Source: an uncultured Verrucomicrobiota bacterium (lineage in GTDB: Bacteria; Verrucomicrobiota; Verrucomicrobiia; Limisphaerales; UBA9464). From it: 53,617 bases of DNA. The position numbers and the translations under genes were made by a program. Below are positions 42,454-51,103 of this stretch, in pieces. The notes below the pieces were generated by a model. That model was not told where the DNA came from and ran no database searches. It was given only the letters and a program-made list of their open reading frames with translations. Location of the stretch: assembly GCA_903896505.1 (NCBI GenBank), contig CAITXU010000243.1, positions 1 to 53,617 on the forward strand. Reading direction: 5' to 3'. Each line of letters starts with the position of its first letter. Position 1 is the first letter of the stretch.

Positions 42454-44864
42454 TATTTTTCTGAGTCTTCCGGACTTTTCGGGCCTCGTCGGCGCAGCAG
42501 GCGGAGGGCGTTGCCGACCACCACCACGTCGCTCAATCCCATCGTCAGGGCACAAACAATCGGACTCATGAAGCCCAGCATCGCCAGCGGTATGGCCGCC
42601 GCATTATAAAAAAAGGCCCAGAAAAGATTCTGACGTATGACTCTCAGGGTCGAACGGGCCAAAGCCAGGGCCACGGGCACGGCCGTCAAATCCGCCCGCA
42701 GGAGCACAATGTCCGCCGCTTCCCGTGCCACATCCGTGGCCTTTGAAACCGCGATCCCCAAATCCGCCTGGGCCAAAGCTGGACCGTCATTCAGTCCGTC
42801 CCCGACGAAGGCCACCCGCTCGCCTGTCTTTTGAAGCTCACGAATCACACCGGCCTTCCCTTCGGGTCGAATGCCAGAATGGATTTCTTCCGGCCCCAGT
42901 CCCAGCCGCTGACCCATCTCAACGGCGGCCGACGCCTGATCACCCGTCAGCATCCGTACCTTCAATCCATCCGCCCGGAGTGCCCGGATAAGGTCCACCG
43001 CCCCGTGCTTGGGTGAATCGAGGAAGGAAAAGCCACCCACGGCTTTCCTGTCCCAGGCAAGAACCAGCACGGTCGCTCCCCGGGCCTCCTCGTGGGTCCT
43101 GAATCCGGTGAGAGGCGTTACATCCACTCCCAAATCTGTCATCCATGAAACCGAGCCCAGATACCAGGGAGAATTGCCCCCAGCGCGCGTCGTTGCTTCG
43201 ATGCCCTGCCCGGGGTGCTCCACCCACGTGATCATTTCCAGAGGGGCGGTCCCCGGAACACGTCCTTGAGCTGTGGGTGAAGAATCCATGTCCAAGGCCC
43301 CTGCCAATGCCCTGCTCAGCGGATGCTGGGATGGTGTTGCCATGGCGTAGGCCAGGGGCAGCAGGGATGGAGTGGCGCCTGGCTCCTGGCAATCGGTGGA
43401 TGCCACCAATGCCGGATGTCCCTCGGTCAGTGTGCCGGTTTTGTCGAGCAGGATGGTGGTGATGCGACCCGACTTTTCCAGTGCCAGGGCGTCGCGAATC
43501 AAGATGCCCTGCCTCGCGGCGGCATTGAGCCCGGCCATCAATGCCACCGGTGTCGCCAATCCCATGGCACAGGGGCAGGCCACGATTAAAACAGCGGTCA
43601 AAGCCATCCAGGCAGCCGTTGCCGGGCCTTCTGCGGGATGGGTCGGCCACAGCCACGGTGCCAACTGGTCATGGACCGTGGTCAGCCACGGAAAGGCGAA
43701 TGCCCACCCCAGGCCCGTGAGCAGCGCAAGGACCATCACAATGGGGACGAAGACCTGACTGATACGGTCGGCGAGTCGTTGGATTTGCGCCCGACTGGAT
43801 TGGGCGCGCCTCACGGCGGCGATGATTTGAGCCAACGAGGTCGATTCCCCGGTGGCGGTGATGCGGGCAATCATCCGGCCATTCTGATTGAGAGTTCCGG
43901 AATAAAGGGCATCACCCGGGCGTTTCTGGACAGGCATGGCTTCGCCGGTCAGCATCGACTCGTCCAAGGCCGCTGTGCCCGCGGTCACGACGGCATCGAC
44001 CGGGACACGGTCGCCGGGCTTCAGGACAATGTGATCCCCCACTACCAGCGACCTGATGGGTGCCGATTTTTCCCCCTGTGTCGTCCAGAGACGCGCTTCC
44101 GTCGGTGCCAATTCCAACAGACTTCGGAGCGTCCCGGCGGCTTGCCGACTAAGACGCGCCTCGAGCCAGTGTCCCACCCCCACCAGGGTCAGTATCGAGA
44201 CCGCCTCCATGAAATAGAGATGCCCATGAGCGGCGGTGAGGAGCCCCCAGAAACTATAGCCAAAGGCTGCGGAGGACCCCAGTGCGACGAGAGTATCCAT
44301 GCTGCTCTCCCTCACCCGGGCCTGCCGACAGGCACCGAGATAGAAGGAACCGCCCACAAGAATCTGAACGGGCAATGCCAGGGCAAAAGCCACCCAGTGG
44401 TAGACCGGTTGCATGCCCCATCCGAAACCCCACTCCGCCACCATGAGGGAAAGCATCGCCGGCAGACCCAATAGAAGCGCCCAGCGCCATGGGGTTGCGG
44501 CCTCGGTTCCCAGTTCGGCGGCGTCCGGCGAAGCCAGCTTGGCACCGTATCCAGCCTGCACCACGGCCTCGATTAACGATTCGGGCTTTACCCCGGGGTC
44601 GGCAGAAACAACGGTTCTTCCCGATTCAGCCTCGGCGGTGGCCGACTGTACACCAGGGACCGACAACAGGGCGGAAGTGACCTTGCGCACGCAATTTCCG
44701 CAAGTCATGCCATCGACCACCAATTCCACAGATTGGCCAGGTGTCTCAACCGGGGCCGGGCTGGAAGGTGGTGTGACCGGTAATCCCGGCGGTACGAAAG
44801 GAGGAGGGATGGGCGGGGGTGGAGAACCCGAACGCGGTCGAAATCCAATAGCGACCTGTTCCAT
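42453..44864 (-). CDS. Copper-translocating P1B-type ATPase
   Basis: An 803-residue inner-membrane Cu(I) pump. A Pro-rich start (about 15-40) leads to one heavy-metal domain, GMTCGNC (C55, C58). Eight helices are expected, with the ion motif VACPCAMGLATP in helix 6, phosphorylation site DKTGTLTEG, the HP motif SQHPLSRAL, and hinge VGDGLNDGPALAQADLG. Helix 7 has the expected YNAAAIPLAM, but helix 8 reads MGLSDVVVVGNALRL, where Cu pumps usually have MxxSS. I start at ATG 44864, 4 bp after the modC stop; a longer frame would overlap modC by about 145 bp. Co-transcription with molybdate genes is unusual. Confidence 0.93.
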   Translation of the reverse strand: MEQVAIGFRPRSGSPPPPIPPPFVPPGLPVTPPSSPAPVETPGQSVELVVDGMTCGNCVRKVTSALLSVPGVQSATAEAESGRTVVSADPGVKPESLIEAVVQAGYGAKLASPDAAELGTEAATPWRWALLLGLPAMLSLMVAEWGFGWGMQPVYHWVAFALALPVQILVGGSFYLGACRQARVRESSMDTLVALGSSAAFGYSFWGLLTAAHGHLYFMEAVSILTLVGVGHWLEARLSRQAAGTLRSLLELAPTEARLWTTQGEKSAPIRSLVVGDHIVLKPGDRVPVDAVVTAGTAALDESMLTGEAMPVQKRPGDALYSGTLNQNGRMIARITATGESTSLAQIIAAVRRAQSSRAQIQRLADRISQVFVPIVMVLALLTGLGWAFAFPWLTTVHDQLAPWLWPTHPAEGPATAAWMALTAVLIVACPCAMGLATPVALMAGLNAAARQGILIRDALALEKSGRITTILLDKTGTLTEGHPALVASTDCQEPGATPSLLPLAYAMATPSQHPLSRALAGALDMDSSPTAQGRVPGTAPLEMITWVEHPGQGIEATTRAGGNSPWYLGSVSWMTDLGVDVTPLTGFRTHEEARGATVLVLAWDRKAVGGFSFLDSPKHGAVDLIRALRADGLKVRMLTGDQASAAVEMGQRLGLGPEEIHSGIRPEGKAGVIRELQKTGERVAFVGDGLNDGPALAQADLGIAVSKATDVAREAADIVLLRADLTAVPVALALARSTLRVIRQNLFWAFFYNAAAIPLAMLGFMSPIVCALTMGLSDVVVVGNALRLLRRRGPKSPEDSEK

Positions 44865-44868
44865 GGAG

Positions 44869-45588
44869 CTACCGTCGGTCTTGGAAGCCGGAGTGCAACT
44901 TGGAATTGAATTGCGGCAGCGAGGCTGTGAAGCCCGGAATGCCACGGGCGACGAGGCCGCCTCTCTCAATGACGAGGACGTCGTCACACCAATCGACGAT
45001 TTCCCCCGGGTCATGGCTCACATAAATGGCAGTCACGCCCAATCGATCGACCCAATTCCGAAGCCGACCGAGCAATCGTCGCCGGACTGGGTGGTCGAGA
45101 CTGGCCAGCGGTTCGTCCAACAGCCAGAGCCGGGCGGACGAGAGAATGGCTCGTCCCAGGGCCACCCGCTGTCGTTCGCCCCCGGACAATCCCGTCAGCG
45201 GCCGGTCAACCAGATCGGATAGCTCCATCATTTCGATGGTTTCATCCCAGTGAGATGGACGGCCTCGGCCGCCCCTGGCACGCCAGCCATAGAGGAGGTT
45301 CTGGCGGACAGGAAGGTGAGGAAAGAGGGCCACGTCCTGGGGCACGTAGCCGATTCGCCGGAGATGGGGAGGAAGTGCCAGCCCGGCAGCTGTGTCGGCA
45401 AGAATCTGTTGGTCGAAGACAATCCCTCCCGCATCCGGACTCCGGAGCCCGGCGATGGTCTCCAGAAGCGTGGTCTTGCCAGCTCCTGACGGTCCGAATA
45501 AACCCGTTATGGGTCGGTCCAGTTCGACGTCCAGTTCCAGGCTGAACTCTGGAAGCCGGGCAAGCAGTGCCTGAAGATGAAGGCTCAT
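44869..45588 (-). CDS. modC: Molybdate ABC transporter ATPase (ModC-like, without Mop domain)
   Basis: 239 residues. Walker A GPSGAGKTT, the Q-loop YVPQDVALFPHLPVRQNLLY, signature LSGGERQRVALGRAILS, Walker B WLLDEPLASLD and the switch in IYVSHDPGEI are all present. The protein ends soon after VLVIERGGLVARG, so the C-terminal Mop/TOBE molybdate-binding domain of E. coli ModC (352 residues) is missing and there is no transport inhibition domain. ATG 45588 overlaps the modB stop (ATGA). Assignment to molybdate rests on adjacency to ModA and ModB. Confidence 0.9.
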   Translation of the reverse strand: MSLHLQALLARLPEFSLELDVELDRPITGLFGPSGAGKTTLLETIAGLRSPDAGGIVFDQQILADTAAGLALPPHLRRIGYVPQDVALFPHLPVRQNLLYGWRARGGRGRPSHWDETIEMMELSDLVDRPLTGLSGGERQRVALGRAILSSARLWLLDEPLASLDHPVRRRLLGRLRNWVDRLGVTAIYVSHDPGEIVDWCDDVLVIERGGLVARGIPGFTASLPQFNSKLHSGFQDRR

Positions 45589-46259
45589 GGTCTGGAATCC
45601 GGACGGCGGGAGAGCCATTCGCTGGCACCGGCCAGGACAAAGGCCAGCATCAAGGAGACGATCAACAGTCGAAAGGCATGGTCATCATCACCCATCTGGA
45701 CGGATTGATAGATGGCGAGGGAGAGGGTCTGAGTTCGGTCGGGGATGTTCCCGGCCAGAACCACCGTGGCACCAAATTCGCCCAGGGCCCGGGCAAAGGC
45801 CAGTAGAACGCCGGCCAGCAAGCCACGGCGGGCCAGGGGAACGGAAACAGTCCAGAACACCCGCGTGGGAGTGGCCCCCAGCGATGCGGCGATTTGTTCA
45901 TGGCGCCGACTGACCCCGGCAAAGGCGACCCGGGCGGAACGGACGAACAAGGGAAGGGACATCAGGGCCAGGGCCACAATAACCCCGCGCCAGGTGAAGA
46001 CGACCGACAAGCCGAACGTTTCCCAAAGAAATGCACCCAGCCATCCTCTCCGGCTGAACAGCTTCAGCAGGATCAGGCCCGTGGCCACCGGCGGAAGGAT
46101 CAGGGGAAGGGCGACGACGGTTTCGACCCAGGTTTTTCCCGGCCAATTTCGCCGGGCCAGCAGCCAAGCCAGCCCAAGGCCCGGTGGGATCAACACGGCG
46201 GTGCTGAGTGCGGCCATTCCCAAGGTGAACCCGACGAGATGCCAGTCTTCCGGGGTCAT
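45585..46259 (-). CDS. modB: Molybdate ABC transporter permease
   Basis: 224 residues with five or six membrane helices: AALSTAVLIPPGLGLAWLLA, then the family motif VVALPLILPPVATGLILLKL, and the EAA-type loop RALGEFGATVVLAGNIPDRT, which is characteristic of ModB/CysT permeases. It starts 6 bp after modA and overlaps modC by 4 bp, so the three act as one high-affinity molybdate (or tungstate) importer. Confidence 0.95.
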   Translation of the reverse strand: MTPEDWHLVGFTLGMAALSTAVLIPPGLGLAWLLARRNWPGKTWVETVVALPLILPPVATGLILLKLFSRRGWLGAFLWETFGLSVVFTWRGVIVALALMSLPLFVRSARVAFAGVSRRHEQIAASLGATPTRVFWTVSVPLARRGLLAGVLLAFARALGEFGATVVLAGNIPDRTQTLSLAIYQSVQMGDDDHAFRLLIVSLMLAFVLAGASEWLSRRPDSRP

Positions 46260-46265
46260 GCGGTC

Positions 46266-47030
46266 CTACTCCAATACCCGGAAACCGTGACGTCGGAAAA
46301 CGGCGGCGGCGGTTTCGGTGGACAGGAATGCCATGAATTTTCGAGCGGCGACCTCATGCGTCGAACCGGACACGAGCGCCACGGGATAGCGGATTTCTGA
46401 AAAATCGTTCCATGGCACTTCGAAGGCAATCTGGACTTTTTGGGATACAGTCACATCCGACTTGTAGACGATGCCGGCGTCGACTTCTCCGGACTCGACC
46501 GCCGCAAGTGCGGCCCGAACATTTTCGGTCGGGACCACTTTGGGTTCCACGGCTTTCCAGAGGTACAGGCGTCCCAGGTAAATTTTCGCGTAGACACCCG
46601 CAGGAACGGACTTGGGATCGGCCAGGGCGATCCGCTCCACAACCCGGTTGGTCAGTTCCTGGGGCGATGAAAGGAGTGCCGTTGATTTTTTAGGAGTGAT
46701 GATCACCAGTTGATTCGACAAGCGGGTGATTCGGGTATTGGAGACGATTTTCCCGGCCTTTTCCAATCCGTCCATTTTCGCCTCGTCGGCTGAAAAGAAA
46801 ACATCTCCCGGAGCGCCCTCCGTCAATTGGCGGGCCAGCAGGCTGGAGGCACCAAAGTTGAAGACGACCCGATCCGCAGTCCGGGCCTCATGAAGGACGG
46901 CCAGTTCGCGAAGCGACTCCCCGAGGCTCACGGCGGCAAACACCGTGACCTCGTCGGCCAGGACTCTTTGGAATCCCAGACAAACGAGCGGCCAGAGAAT
47001 CCACCGCAGATAGCCCCGATTCAGTCTCAT
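46266..47030 (-). CDS. modA: Molybdate-binding periplasmic protein
   Basis: A 254-residue solute-binding protein. The signal peptide (residues about 5-25) ends near RVLADEVTVFAAVSLGESLR, and AAVSL marks the oxyanion-binding loop. Further ligand segments are NFGASSLLARQLTEGAPGDV and FFSADEAKMD, the later PAGVYAKIYL, and VDAGIVYKSDV, as in ModA. ATG 47030 is 32 bp past the true end of the LysR gene; a TTG at 47066 is less likely. The lack of a lipobox suggests a free periplasmic protein, consistent with a diderm cell. Confidence 0.94.
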   Translation of the reverse strand: MRLNRGYLRWILWPLVCLGFQRVLADEVTVFAAVSLGESLRELAVLHEARTADRVVFNFGASSLLARQLTEGAPGDVFFSADEAKMDGLEKAGKIVSNTRITRLSNQLVIITPKKSTALLSSPQELTNRVVERIALADPKSVPAGVYAKIYLGRLYLWKAVEPKVVPTENVRAALAAVESGEVDAGIVYKSDVTVSQKVQIAFEVPWNDFSEIRYPVALVSGSTHEVAARKFMAFLSTETAAAVFRRHGFRVLE

Positions 47031-47062
47031 GAAGCGAGCTAACGCTAAACCAATCTGTGGCG

Positions 47063-48037
47063 TCAATGAGAACGGTCAATCAAGGACTCGACGCGCATCG
47101 ACGCTTCCGTTTCCCCTGACGTCGGGATGGATGGAAGCAAATCTCTGGACGCGGTTTGGCACAGGCCGATGAACGTCTCTTCAGCCAGATTCAAGCGGCG
47201 TCCCCGCCAGTATTGGATCACCCAGTTTCGCTTCAGTTTGCGACGGCCCAATGGGAGAGCGACCAGGGACCCGTCTCGCAATTCTTTTTCCACCAGTCAG
47301 GGAGACATCACGCTGATGCCCAGGTTCAGCTTCACCAACTCCTTGATGGCCTCCATGCTTCCCAGCTCGATCACCGTGTTCAGCACCACCTCCTCTTTGC
47401 GGAAGTAGCCGTCCAGCAAACGGAACGTTTGGGATGTTTTTCGGTACACGATGACGCTTTGACGGGATATCTCACTGCGGGACACCTCATCGGCCAGAGC
47501 CCATGGATGCAGCGGCGAGGCAACAAACACCAATTCGTCGGTGAAGAGCGGAACGGAATCGAGGCGACCATCATCGTTCGTGAGTAACGTGACTGCGAGG
47601 TCGATGCGCTGGCGTTCGAGGGCGAGAATCAATTCCTGGCTGTCGCCCGGTTCGATTTGGATGAGGCATTGAGGAAAGCTTTCCTTGAACTCCCGCAGAA
47701 CGCCCGGCAGCAGGGCGGCACAAATCGAGGATGTGGCTCCCACCCGGAGCCGTCCCCGTCCCCATTTACCCAGGTGTTCCAGCCCCTCCCGGGCGGTCTG
47801 CATTTCCCGCAGAATCACTTCGGCGTGTTTGAGGAGCTGCTCTCCAGCCTGGGTGAGCATCACTTTTTTTCCCACCCTGTCCAAAAGGCGACAACCCACG
47901 TCGGCCTCAAGGGCCTTCATGGCGTGGCTGACGGCACTTTGGGTCAGAAACAACTCCCGGGCCGTCCGCGTGAAACTTCCAGTTCGGGCCAGGATGGCAA
48001 ATGAGAGAAGTTGGCGGCTGTCGAGGGATCCTTTCAT
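47063..48037 (-). pseudogene. LysR-family regulator with an in-frame stop codon
   Basis: A LysR-type regulator of 323 residues if read through, a normal length. The helix-turn-helix is at residues about 5-65 (FTRTARELFLTQSAVSHAMK). The frame stops after residue 246 at TGA (47297-47299), directly after NLGISVMSP, and continues in the same frame with LVEKELRDGSLVALPL and RRLNLAEETFIGLC to 47063. Relatives have Trp at the stop position (MSPWLV), so a single TGG-to-TGA change explains it. The truncated product keeps DNA binding but loses the end of the effector domain. It heads the modABC/copper ATPase run and diverges from the nitrate-binding-like gene. Confidence 0.9.
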
Positions 48038-48040
48038 CTA

Positions 48041-48055
48041 TGAATCTGGTTCATC
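48041..48055. promoter_or_regulatory. LysR-type box between the LysR gene and the NrtA-like gene
   Basis: ATGAA-TCTGG-TTCAT is a perfect 15-bp palindrome containing the T-N11-A LysR consensus (T48042, A48054). It lies 3 bp from the LysR start codon and about 100 bp from the divergent ATG at 48152. This position would permit autorepression with activation of the divergent gene. Confidence 0.6.
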
Positions 48056-48151
48056 GCTGTAGTGATCCGTTTGCACAGCAGTCGGATGGCCAACCCTCCC
48101 AATCGGCACCACAAACGCTTTAAAAGTGGTCGCCCAAAACGTTCCAACTCA

Positions 48152-49228
48152 ATGACGACCGCACCCCACCGCCGACTGCTGCGAGGACAATTTCGTCCGA
48201 TCCGGCTGGGGTACGTTCCGTTGAACGATTGTGCGCCGGTGGTGGTGGCCACTGAGCAGGGTTGGTTTGAACGCTATGATGTGGAAGTGCACTTGAGTCG
48301 CGAGCTCGGCTGGGCCTCCATCCGCGAGAAACTGATTCATGGCGGTCTCGATGCGGCGGTCGTTCCGTGCGGCTTGCCGGTGGTGCTTCAGTTGGGTTTG
48401 AACAGTCTTCCCTGCGAGATGGCCGTCGGTTTGATTTTAAGCCAGCACGGAAGCGCGATCACGCTGACCGAGCGGCTTTGGTCGGCCGGAGTGCGCGATG
48501 CCGCATCGCTTCGGTCGCACGCCCAGGTTCATCGAAGCCGCAGTCCGCTTCATTTTGGGATTGGCTCCACCGACTCCAGTCACGGGCATCTGTTGCGCAA
48601 GTGGTATTCGTCGTCCGGCTCCCATGACATCAATGACGTTCAAATCGTGGTCCTGCCTGGTTCATTGATGTCAGGACATCTGGCCGCCGGTCACATCGAC
48701 GGATTTTGCGCCAGCGAGCCGTGGAATAGTGTCGCTGTCGCTCAAGGCCACGGTTGGGTGCCCACCACGGGTGCCCAATTGGCACCGGGTCATCCGGACA
48801 AGGTGGTGGCAGCCCGGGCGGACCTTGTTCGAAACGCACCTGAGGAACATGCACGAATGCTGGCCGCTCTCCTGGAGGCCTGCCGGTGGTGTCAGGAACC
48901 GGTCAATGCGGGCCCTCTGGCGACGTTGCTCTCAAATCCGCGCTATTTGGGTATTGCGCCTGAGCTGATTCGGTCGGGATTGTCCGGGCGCTTTGACCAT
49001 GGCCACGGTCGACTGGCCCTGCATCCGGACCTGATTCAATTCGACGGCAACGAAATGCATGATCCGCAGCCGGCTGTCGCTGCCTGGATTATCCGTCACG
49101 TCATCGGTGAGGCGAACGTCCATCGACTCACACCAGAATGGCTCCAGCGAGTCTTCCGGCGTGATCTTTACCAGGAAGCGAAACAACGGGTGGCCTCAAC
49201 GGCGGGTAAAGCAGCCGCCCTTGCTTGA
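48152..49228 (+). CDS. NrtA/CmpA/NasS-like nitrate- or bicarbonate-binding protein, cytoplasmic
   Basis: 358 residues similar to the solute-binding proteins NrtA and CmpA: IRLGYVPLNDCAPVVVATEQ, then GLDAAVVPCGLPVVLQLGLN, LPGSLMSGHLAAGHIDGFCA and SEPWNSVAVAQGHGWV. There is no signal peptide or lipobox, only a short basic start, so it should stay in the cytoplasm. That fits the NasS type, which senses nitrate and binds the antiterminator NasT, or a free sensor; no NasT or permease gene is adjacent. I start at ATG 48152; an open extension to 48062 is featureless and crosses the promoter. Divergence from LysR suggests that LysR controls it. Confidence 0.85.
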   Translation: MTTAPHRRLLRGQFRPIRLGYVPLNDCAPVVVATEQGWFERYDVEVHLSRELGWASIREKLIHGGLDAAVVPCGLPVVLQLGLNSLPCEMAVGLILSQHGSAITLTERLWSAGVRDAASLRSHAQVHRSRSPLHFGIGSTDSSHGHLLRKWYSSSGSHDINDVQIVVLPGSLMSGHLAAGHIDGFCASEPWNSVAVAQGHGWVPTTGAQLAPGHPDKVVAARADLVRNAPEEHARMLAALLEACRWCQEPVNAGPLATLLSNPRYLGIAPELIRSGLSGRFDHGHGRLALHPDLIQFDGNEMHDPQPAVAAWIIRHVIGEANVHRLTPEWLQRVFRRDLYQEAKQRVASTAGKAAALA

Positions 49229-49251
49229 TCGGATGATAAGAATCGCGCCCT

Positions 49252-50463
49252 CTATTTCAGGTCGAAGCAGCGCACCTCACCCTTGGCGCTGCGGCAGTAG
49301 AGGAGCCCATCCGACAACGTCGGCTGCGACCAGAATTTCCCTCCCATCAGCTGGACTCGCGCCAGAATTTCACCGTTATCCGGGCTCACCTTCAGGACCA
49401 CCAATTCGCCGCCCTCGGTCAGAACCAGGAGCCGTTCACCGGCAGCAATCCAGCTATCCTGACTGAATCCCGGGAGCTGCCATCGTATCTTGCCGGTCGA
49501 AACCTCCACGCACCGGAATTCCTGGGCGCCCTTTCGATAGCCACCGCTGTCCACGCCGTACAGGAAACCGTCCACCGCAACGGCGGTGCCCGTGAAGGTG
49601 CCCAGATTTGCATTCTTCCACACCCGAGTGGCCGAAGTGGCGGTAAATGAGACCAATTCGCCGCCATCATCTCCAGAACTGATGAAGACACCCGACGGGG
49701 TAAGAACCGGGTCGGAGCAATGCGTTTCGTACCCGCGACCAAATTCATGCCGCCAGGCGACGGTTCCATTATCGGGATTCACTGCGTAGAGAGCCTTGTG
49801 CATGTGGGCCAGGAGAAGCGGCGTCCCCGACTCCTTGGAAAGGACCGGCGTCGTGAAGCTGTATTTACCCTTGGATTCCTTCGCGGTCTGCCAGAGGGGT
49901 TTACCAGAATCGGCGTCCACCGCGACCAGGGCTGAGCCGTAGTTGATGAAGATACGGGACCCAATGACCAGGGGACTTCCCGCGGCTCCCCATTGTCCAT
50001 TTTCGTTGCCGGCATACGGTGCCAAATCCGTGGACCAGACCACGCGACCGGACTCCGCATCAAATGAGAACAACTTTCCACTTCTGCTGACGGTCAAGAC
50101 CCGGTTACTTACGATGGTTGGGGTGGAATTCGGACCACCCTCATACATTTTCGGATTCAATGGCTCCGGGTAGGAATGGGTCCAGACCACGGAGCCGTTC
50201 GTCGCGTTGAGGGCATAGACGGTCTCGGTACCGTCGGTATTTCCGATGGTCCATGCGCGATGGCCCGCGACGGTGATGGAGGAGAATCCGACGCCGACCG
50301 ATGCCTTCCAAACCGTCCTGGGTTCTCCATCCTTCCACTGGTTGACCCAGTTGGTTTCCGTCGAGATCCCGTTGTTATCGGGTCCGCGCCGTAGGGCCCA
50401 TTCTGCAGCAAACGTTGAGCGGACCGCGAACACCAGGAAGAGGAGATGGAGTTTGGACCTCAT
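49252..50463 (-). CDS. Secreted PQQ-like beta-propeller repeat protein
   Basis: A 403-residue exported protein. Signal peptide of about 19 residues (ending TFAAEW). The rest is seven or eight blades of the PQQ/YncE type: repeated patterns such as FSFDAESGRVVWSTDLAPYA and YAVNPDNGTVAWRHEFGRGY, and VEVSTGKIRWQLPGFSQDSW. The residues needed for PQQ binding as a true quinoprotein dehydrogenase (catalytic Asp, Cys pair) are not recognised, so a structural or BamB-like scaffold role is more likely. Such genes are numerous in Verrucomicrobia and Planctomycetes. It converges on the nitrate-binding-like gene, 23 bp apart. Confidence 0.9.
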   Translation of the reverse strand: MRSKLHLLFLVFAVRSTFAAEWALRRGPDNNGISTETNWVNQWKDGEPRTVWKASVGVGFSSITVAGHRAWTIGNTDGTETVYALNATNGSVVWTHSYPEPLNPKMYEGGPNSTPTIVSNRVLTVSRSGKLFSFDAESGRVVWSTDLAPYAGNENGQWGAAGSPLVIGSRIFINYGSALVAVDADSGKPLWQTAKESKGKYSFTTPVLSKESGTPLLLAHMHKALYAVNPDNGTVAWRHEFGRGYETHCSDPVLTPSGVFISSGDDGGELVSFTATSATRVWKNANLGTFTGTAVAVDGFLYGVDSGGYRKGAQEFRCVEVSTGKIRWQLPGFSQDSWIAAGERLLVLTEGGELVVLKVSPDNGEILARVQLMGGKFWSQPTLSDGLLYCRSAKGEVRCFDLK

Positions 50464-50936
50464 TAATTGGCTGACCGTAATGCCCTTCGGCGAATCGGCA
50501 AGTGCCCCGCTTCTGACCCCTCATTGACTGGTGACGATGCGGGCTATCTCTTTGCGGCCCTTTGGAGAGATCGGAATCAAGGCTGAAGCCCGGCTCCGGG
50601 GGAGGGCGGACACCGTTGTTCCTGTAGCCAACACCTGAGTCGGCGCTATCTCTAATCAGCCGGAACCAGACCAGGGCAAGATCGGCGGGATCAAGACACC
50701 AAGGACCGGCGACAACCAACAACGAAATGACCGTCCATTTTGGCTCGGGATGTAGACCCCCGATTGATCAGTGCCCTCTAACGAACGTCCTGCTACGGGG
50801 CGAGGGTGAGGCTCCAGCTGAGCGCCCAAGGGACGTCCTCCCGCAAGTCGATGATCCAATCCGGGACCTATGGAATTGAACAAAGCGTTCGGTACCAGGA
50901 TGGAGGTTCGGTTTCGAGGTTTTAGCCGGAGGATGA
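50464..50936. other. Non-coding stretch upstream of the propeller gene
   Basis: 473 bp with no gene I can support on either strand. It includes GC-rich patches (GGCTCCGGGGGAGGGCGG near 50590; CGGGGCGAGGGTGAGG near 50797) of the type seen in short dispersed intergenic repeats. With the palindromic element that follows, it makes a 743-bp gap. Confidence 0.6.
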
Positions 50937-51103
50937 ATGGTTGATGCGGTGTCCAAGCGACGGTGGTCAAAATCGATCTGGGGACTTGCAGGAGCGCGTC
51001 CGGACGCAAATCCCTCCGAAGGAGGGACATCCAACGGAGGGACGCGCTCCTGCAAGTCCCCAATCATTGCGGGGATGATCACCTTTCCCGTTCTAAAGGT
51101 ACC
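50937..51103 (-). repeat. Dispersed palindromic element, copy 3 (most complete)
   Basis: Inverted relative to copies 1 and 2. The outer arms are perfect over 22 nt: 50980-51001 (GGGGACTTGCAGGAGCGCGT plus CC) and 51040-51061. The 38-nt loop contains an inner perfect hairpin TCCCTCC-GAA-GGAGGGA (51011-51027). Beyond the arms, about 30-40 nt on either side also match copy 2 (GCAATGATTGGGG and CCACCGTCGCTTGGACACC read on the minus strand), so the unit is about 165 bp, non-coding and MITE- or REP-like. No target-site duplication is evident. Confidence 0.9.

Noticed and set aside
44865..45014. Longer start for the copper ATPase inside modC
   Set aside because: It would overlap modC by about 145 bp; the ATG at 44864 gives the normal operon spacing.
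47297..47299. TGA as selenocysteine or a reassigned Trp codon
   Set aside because: Other genes in the window end normally at TGA, no selenocysteine hairpin is seen, and LysR proteins have no Sec there; a point mutation is simpler.
48062..48151. Longer start for the NrtA-like gene
   Set aside because: It would add 30 basic residues not shared with the family and run through the promoter region.
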